A stretch of 64,000 nucleotides of DNA from Pelobates cultripes (taxonomy: Eukaryota; Chordata; Amphibia; Anura; Pelobatidae), in assembly GCA_933207985.1 (NCBI GenBank), contig OW240921.1:109484069-109548068 (forward strand), given 5' to 3'. The translations under genes were made by a program, and so were the position numbers. Within the stretch, counting starts at the first letter, position 1, and each line of letters begins with the position of its first letter. Below, piece after piece: positions 46,801 through 58,800 of the stretch. Under the pieces are notes generated by a model, which saw only the letters and a list, made by a program, of their open reading frames with translations, did no database searches and was not told the origin of the DNA.

Positions 46801-49800
46801 TAATACAATTTAGGGTTTTGGTTTATTAATATTGAGAGGTGCTTAATTCTGTGCTGTTTGTGCATGCCCACCTTTCATAGTTCCATCTGTCTAAGAGAGA
46901 ATGTTCTCATATTACAGGCTGATAATGAGCAAGTGGCAGAGAAAATTGATGGATTTATTGCAAAACTTCAGCATTTGAAAAACGGGGAGACACCGTTCAC
47001 CTTTGTAAGTAACTGTCTTGGTCTTGATTCTGGTACTTTTTAAACTCCTCCTGCCCAAAGCTGCTCCCCCACACCCTGATATGGTGAGCTTAGCCAGAAC
47101 ATCCTGAGACGAGTACAGACTTAATCCCCACTGGAGGAATAGATGGGTTTGTGATATTTCTGAAGGCGCTGTAAAATACGGCATCCACTCAGTCTTGATT
47201 GCAAGCTCCACCTTACATTTTGATCTTTTTTGTTCACCTTGTTAGGTGTGTAGATCATGCCTTTCTATATTTTCATATCTAAACCTCCCGGCCTGAGCTG
47301 GATATCTTCTTCTATGTACCCTTCTGTGCAGAGGGGAATGGCTTTGAGTGCCGGGATTCCTGTATTTGCCAAAACAGTTTGACAAAATCCAGAGGGACTG
47401 CCCTTGTTATCTTCTTGACCTATAGCAGAGATTATCAATGTCTGCTGAAAATACATTTTTGCATAAGTGAAATATTTCCAGGTTTGTTTATTTACACCAT
47501 CCTGGAACAGCCAACTTAATGAGTTGTGTGCATTAAATGTCTGGTGAATTGGAGTCACTGTTTGCTGAATTTGTTCAGATTCTTGATGATCCATCTGGAA
47601 ACAGCTTTGTGGAGAATCCATTTGCCCCTCAGAAGGATGATGCACTCACGACTGCTCATTACAAGAGGAGCACAGACCAGGACAGAATGTTAGGAGTTGA
47701 AGTAAGTTACTATTGGATCGTGTGTTTTTTTTTTTTTTCCTCCCAGCAGACCATATTAAACGGTCTCTTTTGATGAATATGTATTTAAATTTTCCAAAAA
47801 ATGTATAACTATTTAAAAATGTAGCACAATATACTGTGAATGTAGAGTATGCTTTCTCTATTTTTTTTGAGTGGTTCTTTAAGAAGTGTTTGATATAGCG
47901 TGTTAACCCCTTAAGGACACATGACATGTCATGATTCCCTTTTATTCCAGAAGTTTGGTCCTTACGGGGTTAATGAGTGTATACAGTGCCATTCGGCTTT
48001 ATGCCATTGTTCGTGGTCAGACTATTTTTGAGCAGTTTGACTAAAACCGTTGTCCCCACGGCTCCCACATCTTGTCTCCTGCTTGCCATGATTGCTAATG
48101 CAGAAGTTCCAGTGCCTGAGTTGGATGAAAGCTGGTGTGTAGATCTCTATAATTTTTACAGAAAATTAAACTGTTTGTACAAACCTCTGTTATTTAAGAC
48201 GACTCTTGATGGCTGCATATATTGGCCATACAACAATTGTTAATAAGCTGTATGGCTGATTTAATACTTTGGAGTTCTGAACAAAATTATTTCAAAAAGG
48301 ATTATTATTTTTTTCTCTCTTATCCACCAGTGTTATTGGCGAATAGCACTTCTCACTATTTAAACATGCAGTGCCTATTTTAGTTCTTCCTAACTCCTGG
48401 TTCTAGATCCAAAATTGGGTCCCCAATTTCAGAACAGGCACATCATGTTTGGTCCACAGATAACTGCCCACAATAAGCTTTGTCTGTAATGTGAAGAGGC
48501 TTTGATACTGGGAAGCACATAACAGCATAGCATTTTTCGAAATTTATTTTATTAGTATTGTTCATGGTATAACACTTTCAGAATGGGTCAGTGAGCCAAA
48601 TTTTCAGTTGAAGAATATATCGCCAGGCTCCCATGTACATAATTTTAGTTGTTGACCAAAAAAGCTTAAGAAACGTGGCCTATTTAAAGATTTGATTTAC
48701 CTATTTCTCAGGAATATGACACAGAGAAGCCTGGGGTTGGCCTAGAAAAGCCTGGGGTTGGCACGGAAGACCTGAAAGATGAGGTACTCTAACAATATAT
48801 ACACTAATATTCTTCACTCTGTTTAAATATAGGCAAACATTACTATGTAAGACTTTTTTAAAATTATAGACTGACCTAATGACACCGAATGTCTTGTGTG
48901 TTTTTTTTTGTTTTTTTTTGTGGGTTAATACTCTCTAGAAATAGCAGTTTGCTTTATATAGCGCTGATCCCACAGGACAGGTTCATGAGGTCTTGTGGAG
49001 TCCACTTGGTTCTGGAGGAGGAAGCACCTGTAGTGGCTGTCTATATGGCAGCTACTAGAGGTGTGTTTTAACCCTGCAATGCAAGTATTTTAGTTTCTAC
49101 AAAAACTACATTCCTGGGTTAGAATGACAGGAGAACTGTACCAAGCTGTCGGGGTGACCCTAGTGGTACCTTTTTTTTTTTTCACACACTTTCTCTCAAT
49201 ATAACACAGTCATAATGGCAAACATAGATACAGAGAAATAGACCAGAGTAGGCCTCCAGCCACAAATGTTGTAGAAACTGACAGAAAATACAATATATAT
49301 CAGCTGGTATACTCCACTGCATGTCTTAAGTTTTAACACCATGTGTGTTTTTTTTTATTTTTTTGGAGGGCTTGTTGTTGGTTTAACTTTTTGTATCTTC
49401 TGGCAGGTGTTGAAGTTCCATACGAACTGTCCAGAGTGCAACGCTCCTGCAGCAACAAACATGAAACTAGTGCGTATCCTTCTACATGTTTAGCTCTTTT
49501 CCTGCCAGATACACATCATCATTTGGTTAGTTGATAAACACAGGTAGGTTAATACTATATGGAGGAAATGGTTCTGCAACTGTACCTTCACTAAAATGAA
49601 AACCAAAATGAACTGGGTAAACCTGTGTGTGTGTGTACTTTTGATCCCAAAAATGTATACACAATGCAATATTAAATAGGTTAAAATGGGGAGGGGGGGA
49701 AATATTTTAACTTTTTTCTTAGTTTTACATTTAGTAATCTCTACACACCAAGTACAAATAAAGAAAACTAAGTCAAACAAGAATCACTACTTGGTCCTGA

Positions 49801-52800
49801 TTAGAAACATAGAAACATAGAATGTGACGGCAGATAAGAACCATTCGGCCCATCTAGTCTGCCCAATTTTCTAAATACTTTCATTAGTCCCTAGTCTTAT
49901 CTTATAGTTAGGATAGCCTTATGCCTATCCCACGCATGCTTAAACTCCTTTACTGTGTTAACCTCTACCACTTCAGCTGGAAGGCTATTCCATGCATCCA
50001 CTACCCTCTCAGTAAAGTAATACTTCCTGATATTATTTTTAAACCTTTGTCCCTCTAATTTAAGACTATGTCCTCTTGTTGTGGTAGTTTTTCTTCTTTT
50101 AAATATAGTCTCCTCCTTTACTGTGTTGATTCCCTTTATATATTTAAATGTTTCTATCATATCCCCCCTGTCTCGTCTTTCCTCCAAGCTATACATGTTA
50201 AGATCCTTTAACCTTTCCTGGTAAGTTTTATCCCGCAATCCATGAACCAGTTTAGTAGCCCTTCTCTGAACCCTCTCTAAGGTATCAATATCCTTCTGAA
50301 GATACGGTCTCCAGTACTGTGTACAATACTCCAAGTGAGGTCTCACCAGTGTTCTGTACAATGGCATGAGCACTTCCCTCTTTCTACTGCTAATACCTCT
50401 CCCTATACAACCAAGCATTCTGCTAGCATTTCCTGCTGCTCTATTACATTGTCTGCCTACCTTTAAGTCATCAGAAATAATCACCCCTAAATCCCTTTCC
50501 TCATATGAAACTAGTACTTTTGATTGTTACAATCCTAGACATATTAGGCATTTTATTTCATTTTTAGAAGTTATAAAACAAATACTGCAAGAAGTGAATT
50601 ATTTTTAAAGCTAAAACTTTGTAAAATTTGAAATGCTGAAATTACAACTTTTATAACTGTCACAGAATCCATAACCACTACACAAAAGTATATATTTGTA
50701 GAGTATTATCCCTCAGGCTTTGTAACTAAGAACACTTTTGTGGCAAACCTAGCCACTTGAAGGATGCTGGACTATATGTATAAAAAGGTTGTCTGTAATA
50801 ACCGCTGTAATGTATGTGTAACCTTGGTTGATATTGTTATGTGCATAGAATTCGTATGCTAGCAGCCGAAAGCCGCTAGCATTCATGTGTTTCGTTTCAC
50901 GAACAGCGACTTTACTGGCTGTTCGTGAACCGAATGAGCTACCCCCTAATAGCCCACACATAGAGGGACGTGTGGCGCTCATTAACCGATTGCAACATTG
51001 TTGCAATCGGTAATTAAAGACTTTCCTAGGTGGCCGTCGTTCGGCTACCGACCACGCGGCGGTCGGCCATATTGGATCCTTTGTCTCACCAGCGGTGTTT
51101 GGTCGTCGAGCGCGTGGAACTGAAAACGGCTATTCGACGGCGCGAACACCGCTGGACTTCCAGGCCGTTCAGGAGCTCCGGTCTTTCCCTATTGTGGTTC
51201 CCCATCGGTGTTCGGTACTTTTAGGCGAGCTCAATGGCAAATTGTATTTCGTGTGGCGTTCGGTTGTTTTAGCTGGGATCTGAGCGGTATTCCCACGAAA
51301 TGTGCACTCAGACCCCAGCTATCTACCGATCGTCCATTCGTTTAAATAAACTGAATATTGTTAAAGTTATGTATTTAAATGTAAAATGCCGGTTCTGCTG
51401 CACGGAGGGATACTCCACTTAACGGTATATTCCAGTGGGAGTATCCCTCTCGTCCAGCAGTGCCTGATGGGAGAAATGCTCAGAATGTTAAGTCCCCAAT
51501 GTAGTCCCCTGCTATGTCAGTAGGGAAACCCCTTGCATGGGGACTTGCATAAATACTGGAGCTGTGAATAAAAACCTCAGTTGACTCCCAGAACTGTGTT
51601 TCGTCCGGTTACTGGGAGATTTGGGATATTGCCTTACTTTTCAGCGCTTGACTGTGGATTACCTTCTGTACCAGCGGAGATCGTGGAATTTAATATTGCA
51701 GCTCCGCTACAACTTTGACACTTTTTACTTAATACATTTATCATAAACCTATGTCAAATTAGTAATTTTATTTTTTTAACAAGTTTTATTTTGGGGATTT
51801 TCATAGACTACGCATATCCCACGATTTGTATTCTTCTATAGTTCTCGAGTACAATGATACCCCACATGTACCTTTTCCCCTAATCCTACCCCCAGTCTGT
51901 TACCTAAGCAAACCCTTAATCCAACCCACAATGCAACCCTTACTCTAACCTATAATCCCAGTCCTAAACCCACCTCTCAAGGGATTCAGTACCGACATCA
52001 GCAGAGGGATTTCTCAACTCACACAGTACAGAGGTTTCTGTGAGCACTCTACAGTGTGATTTCAGCATGAAAGGGAGAACCATTATCTCTGGCCCCAGCT
52101 GACAGAGCGTACCTTCAGGGACTCCACTCCTGCTGGTACGTTTACTGCATGACAGCCTATGCCGTCACTTTGCATTAAAGCCGGCACTGCATGATGGCAT
52201 AGACATGATGGAATAGACAGTTATGTGGTCCTTAAAGTGGTTAAATGAGTAATCCATATATACTAGCTGTGACTAAAAATATTAAATTCGAAATACTTTA
52301 TTTTCCTCAAGTATATCTGCAGTACATTCAGGCTCATTCTATTAGTGCTATGGACACTATGTGGGCAGAAAAAGGGAATGCATCTCCTGTGCAGGGCCGG
52401 CACATCCATAAGGCGGCACAGGCGGCCGCCTTAGAGAGCGCAAATATTCGGGTGGCCAGCAGGAGGGAAGCGCACAGCACCCGTCTCCTGCTGGTCACTT
52501 CTTGTAGCGTGGCCGAGCGCCAACCTCCAGTGCTGCGGACTGTGTGGAGGGGGCGGGGATATGGACGCGTCATATCTCTGCTCCCTCTGTAGCACACAGC
52601 GCGGCTGGCACCCAGCAGGGCCGGAGCTACCACCAGCCCTCTTTTCATCAGCATGGGAGGACTTCCTCCCAAGAAGACTACAGCAGAGAGCAGGAGAAGG
52701 CAGAGAGGAGGGGGGCTGGGCAGGACTAGCTCCTCCAACTACATCAGGCAGCACTCTGGATCCCAGGTAAGCCACCCTCCTGAACCTACAAAGTAGGAAA

Positions 52801-55800
52801 CAGGAGAGTGGCTAGAAAAGTGTATATTTTGACGTGCCAGTGTGTCTGTCTGTTGGTGTCTGTCTCTGTATGACTGTCTGTGTGTGTATTCAAAAGGAAT
52901 AAATGCAGGCAACACTCCAATAGTAAGGATGGTATATTTATTGATAGGTGAACCACACCATAGAAAGTGCGACGTTTCGGTTCAGCAGAACCTTATTGCA
53001 TGAGCTGAAACATCACACTTTCTATGGGGTGGTTCACCTATCAATAAATATACCATCTTTACTATTGGACTGTTGCCTGCGTTTATTCCTTTTGAATACT
53101 TTACTGGTGGATCCAGCGATGTCCGCCTGACACGGAGCATCCACCACTGTGGATGGCCGGAGCATTTACATGGTTTCAGTGTGCAGTGTGCAGGGTTCTT
53201 TGTTTGTCTGTGTATGTATGTCTCTGTATGCCTTGTCTGTATGTCTCTGTATGACTGTCTGCATATGTAGGTCTCTGTATCACTATGTATGTATATCTCT
53301 ATATGCCTATCTCTGTTTCTTTGTCTGTGTCTGTATGAATGTGTCTGAATGTATGTCTGTGTTTGTACGACAATGTACCTGTATGTGTAGATTGTATGAC
53401 TGTTTGATTTTGTGACTGTGTGCCTGAATAATTATGTATGTGTTCTTGTATGGTTGTGTGTCTGTTTATTTGTGCATGTACGTATTTTTGCCTGTATCTA
53501 TGTCTATATAGGAGAAAAAGAGATAGATAGGGGCTGGGGGGAAGAAAGAGACTGACAGGAGCTGGCGGGGAAGTAAGAAATACATAAGAGGGGTTGTAGG
53601 AGACACACTAAAGGGGGGTGTAAGGCACAAAGGGGCCAAATGGATAAGACATTCAAGAGAGTGGATATGCAACACTAATGGGGGTAAGAAATTCAAAAGG
53701 GGGGCCACGAGACGAAGATGCATTGTTTTATTTTATTTTTTTCCTTAGTTTTTGTATCAGTACATGTTTCCTTACATATATATTAAAGGAACACTATAGG
53801 GTCAGGAACACAACCCACCCCCTAAATATAGTAAAATCGTAATTTTAGTAAAGTCTGCAGCTGCTGACTCTGCCCCTGATCTGCCTGCTTGGATGACATA
53901 ATCAGAAGTGATTCTCTGAGCCAATCACAATGTCCGACATTCAGTGTCTCCATCCTCTGCATGCAGTCACACTGTGCAGCACTGCCCCAGGAAGCACATC
54001 TAGCAGTCATATAAGGAGTGGCAAGTGGAGGTATCCCTAGGCTGTAATGTAAACACTGTATTTTCCCTGAAAAGAGTGTGTTTACTGCAAAATGCATGAA
54101 GGGTATGAGTCTACTCACCAAAACAAATACAACAATCTGTAGTTCTTCTGGTGACTATAGTGTCCCTTTAAAGATATTTTTACATGAGATTTGTGTTTCT
54201 AGTTATTTCTTGTTACTACTGAGGGTGTTGCATGGATACAAGGTATTTACAGGGCGTAGGGGAGGTTCTAATCAAATTTTAGTTTCAGACCGAGGTTACA
54301 TTTCCCTATGAAACCTGTAATGCTTGACAAAAGTGTTGGATGACTATGTTGTGGCTTTGTATATATCCACAGGTGACATTGACTTTTTCTGCCTATGTGG
54401 TGGCCATAGCACAAGTAGAACCTGAATCTACCACCGATAATAACAAAAAATGATTTACAGTGAGTCAAATGTCTTGTTTCACAGGAAACCGCACTCACTC
54501 CCAGTGGCCACAGGTGCTCCGGAACAGGACCAACAATCCCAACACTTCAAGGCAGCAAAAAAGATTCCTTGGCACTCAAAGTGTGAAAGCCGCAGGCAGA
54601 TTTATTGCAACAAAATAGACCACAATGTTTCGACCTACCAAGAGGTCTTTTTCAAGCTTAAAAAAGACCTCTTGGTAGGTCGAAACGTTGCTGTCTATTT
54701 TGTTGCAATAAATCTGCCTGTGGCTTTCACACTTTGAGTGCCTGGGAATTTTTTTTGCTGCCTTGTTTCACAGGAAAGCCAAATGAACTGTAGTATTGAA
54801 TATTGTAACGACAGTGTTTCAGTAAAAACTGGTATGTAGAGAAAGTGATGGAGCAGTAACTGTAACTGCCGATGAATAGATTTGGTAACCCATTATATCC
54901 GGTGGATGAGGGAGATGTTTCTGTATTTTGGGTGTTGTGTGTTGCAGTAGCATTGAGCTGTCTCGTAGGCAATCAATCCACTTTCCTTGACTGACCCTCA
55001 GAAATTCCACACTTCAAGGAAGTCATCATTATGGCAACAAACTGTGACTGCTGCGGCCATCGAACAAACGAGGTGAGTGTCTGTAGGCGTACACGGCGTG
55101 GCTCACTCAGATATGTGCATGTTATCAACTGGTATGGTTTTTGCTGTGCTTCATGCAATATATTTTGAGGTATAGAAGTTACATTTTATTGGTGGTTTCA
55201 AGAAAGCTGGATGCTCTTGTCTTAAACATAAAAGTAGACGGTCCACATTAATCCGTGTGAATACGCCTTTGTGTCCTGTAGAATTATTTGCGGCTTGCAT
55301 TTTTGTTCTTTATCTCTATTGGCAATAAAGGTGCTTCTGCAGAATGAATGGAGTAATACACCACTCTATCAAATGTTGCAGTGTGACGTTTTGCGCAATA
55401 GCCTCCGTATGCCTTCCTATGCTTTTCCTAGCATTAGATTGGCCAAGATAATTGTTCTCAATGATCTCAGCCAAAAAGGCAGTGTAATGCTGTAGACCAG
55501 CGCTGTGAGGGAGGAAAGTAAAATCACCTTTTTAACCCTGCAAACGGGGGGGCCTGATCACCTAAACGGTGACTCAGGCAATATAGAGTTGGAACACATT
55601 TGTATTCCTAACGCTATAGTGTTCCTTTAACATTTATCTAGCCCAATATTTATTGGGGAGGACTTATCTGAGATACAACTTACTTATGCTCAATGGTATA
55701 TTAATAAAAAACCTTAATGATTGGCGAAATGTGTGGGAAAATAAATATTTTGGGATTCTAGACCAGGGCTCAAAATATTCGCTAGCCCTCTCTCAACAGG

Positions 55801-58800
55801 GCATAGTGAAAATAGCCACTTAACTTGTGGCTACGAGCAAATTCAGCGACTGGATAGAGGAAAGCAGACTGCAGCTTAATGTATCCTTGGGACCCCAAGA
55901 CCTCAACTGCTGGTGGCTCAGGCTGTGATGTCACATTCCTGCAGCACAAGCTCTTGGGGGAGCAGCCCTAAACGGTACTGACGGAGTATTTGTTAAGACA
56001 AAGCACTGTGTTGCTGTTTTTTCTTTTCTGCACTGCTATCTCTTTAGAGGCTAAAATGTTACTGAATATGATTGCTTGCTAAATCATACACCCACAGGTG
56101 AGCAATGGACATGATTCTATTTCGAAAATAAGTGACTTTTAACACAGTATTTGTGTTCTTTTGCAGGTGAAATCAGGTGGTGCTGTTGAACCTCTTGGCA
56201 CTAAAATCACATTGCTTATAACAGACCCATCTGACCTTTCTCGGGACATTCTAAAAGTGAGTGAGTGTTATTGTTGGCGGCAAAGCTGTCATATATTGTG
56301 TGTGTGTGTGTGTGTTTTTTTTTTTTTAAACGATACACAGTTGACAGAAATTGACCCGTCTATCTTAATTTATTTTATTTTTTTTTAAAGTAGTCCTGCT
56401 TTAATCTTCGAATTTCCAATGTTGAAAGTGACATTTGGACCTCAGACTAAATGAGACTATTTCACGTAGTGTGTTAAAAGCATGATCGATGATGTGGAGT
56501 TTGCACTGATTTTCATACTGTGTTCTTTGTATCCAACAGTCTGAGACTTGCAACGTTAACATTCCAGAACTAGAATTTGAGATGGGAATGGGAGCTTTGG
56601 GAGGGAAGTTCACTACTTTGGAGGGTCTCCTTAAAGATATTAAAGACTTGGTAAGTCAGTATTTTATTTTGTATTTATATTTTAATGTTTTTATGTTTTA
56701 TTTCTGCCTCCCATTAATGTTGTTGTTTGAAATACTTTTTTTGACTATTTTTTAACATTCCTTCAACTTTATCATACCTTTTCACTTTGTGTAAACTGAT
56801 TTTTTTTTACATGTAAATACTTTTTAATAATCGTGCCTGCTCTTTGTATATTGCGGAATTGATTTGATAAGATTGAATAGTTTTTATTAGGGAGAAAGTT
56901 TGAAATAAAGAGATGCCTTTCTGTGTATCTCCTCTGGATGAGGAGTCAAATTTCCTATCTTCTTAGTTTGGTACCTTTCATCAAAAAATAAAATGGCAAT
57001 TATTAAACTCCTGCATTAAATGTAGCAAATTTAGAAACTCAATAGCAAAATGTAGAAAAAAGTAGCTAATCTGGTAAAAAAAAAAAAATCTGTTACAACT
57101 TGACTAATTTAGCCATTTGAATTTCAAAATGCTACAGTTTTATGCATAAACCCCTTAAATGCTAAGCACCAAACCCACTTTAGCCAGAACCTGGTCTGTG
57201 CGTTGTTTAATATTGAAATGTTACTATATCAGATATATTTGATATTTTTCAATCAGCTAGCCCAGTGGTTCCCAAACTGGGACGCCGCAACGGACGCACA
57301 GGGGCGCTGCAGGATATTTTCCGTGCCTCCCTCTCCCCTGTCGGCTCTGCAGGACCGGAGGGGAGATCCAAGATCTCCCTCTTTGGCCCACTAGCAGTGT
57401 AATGCTGCAGCCGGCAGGGGAGAGAGGGAGGTGGGACCAGTGGGAGCTCTAACCTGCAGCTCCACTGGGTTCTCTCTCGCAAGCTCTGAGCATTGCCGCT
57501 GTTACCATGGCAATGCTCAGAATTTCGCGACAGTGAACTCTAGCAGCTCCTGAGGCTGCTACAGTTCTCTCACCACTTTGACCTCCAGGGCTTCTCCACT
57601 GGACCTCCCAGGCAAAGGTAAGCAAGGAGGGGGATATCAAAATTATTATTTTTTTAATTAAAATTAATTTACCCTCCCACCCCACAGAGACACAATAATT
57701 CTTCCCCCATACCTTCACACACACACTGCTCACTATACACACGTACTGTACCCCTCACACACACTTAACCCCACACTGCGCCCCACACACCACTGCCCCT
57801 ATCTCTTACTACAGCCCCTATCTCTTACTATAGCCCTATCCTGGCAGACCACAGGTAAGTTGTCAAACTGTTCTTAAACAGTTTGATTACTTACCATGGT
57901 AGGGCACCACAGCACTCCTGGCACCATAATCACTACGGCGTGTAGTTATTGTGCCTGGATTGTTACAGTATATACTGCAGCGCTGTACAGATATAAAACC
58001 TAGAAATTTTTGACTTCGAGCGCCTTGGAAAAATATTGAAATATTAAGGGCGCTTTGAACCTAAAAAGTTTTGGGAACCACTGAGCTAGCCAGATTTCAA
58101 GGCTGGCTATATCAGTTTTATTCAAGTTTTGCAAGTGACATCTACGTGCCCAATTTTTGCTGATTGCTCTCTCCCTGGAGAGTCCTTTGTGTATGACTAC
58201 CATGGCTTTGCAAAGCGTTTTACATAGATGTATTTACTAAACTATGAGTGGGCTGTCTGTCAGATGACCACAACCTTGGTGTGGCTGCGATCAATTTACA
58301 GAGCTGTTGCCCTCATTCTAAGTGATGAATGGACATTGGAGATAAATCACATGGGCAATAAACACTAGTTGGGCAGAAGTTTATAGGACGAGTTTCCTCT
58401 GGGTGTGGGAGGGCTCTGTCCGCAGCTGCTTGCATCCTTAATAAAAATTAGTGAATAAAGTAAAATTCTAAATGAGTTACTTTTCATTTATTTCTTTTTA
58501 TCTTTAAAGTGAATTAAAATAGGGGTAATTTTATCCTGTATATTAAAATCGAATTTTTAATCCAGTGTGAATGTCTTGAGTAATAGATCACATAGAAAAT
58601 ATTTCAAACAAAAGAGAATGATCAAAAATAGAAGGCGTTTCCAGATGAAATATTAAATGAAGGAAATATTGATGTGCCGTTTTTCTCTCCTTAAAGGTGG
58701 TAGATAAAAATCCTTTCACTCTTGGTGACAGCTCCACATGTGAAAGAAAAGTAAAACGTCAGGAATTTGGCAAGAAGATTGACGAGGTACGTAGTGTGTA

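Noticed and set aside
49462..49471. GTGCGT as a standard U2 donor for ZPR1 exon 8
   Set aside because: It would end exon 8 in phase 0 and break the frame with exon 9; the overlapping GTATCCTT donor gives the conserved protein.
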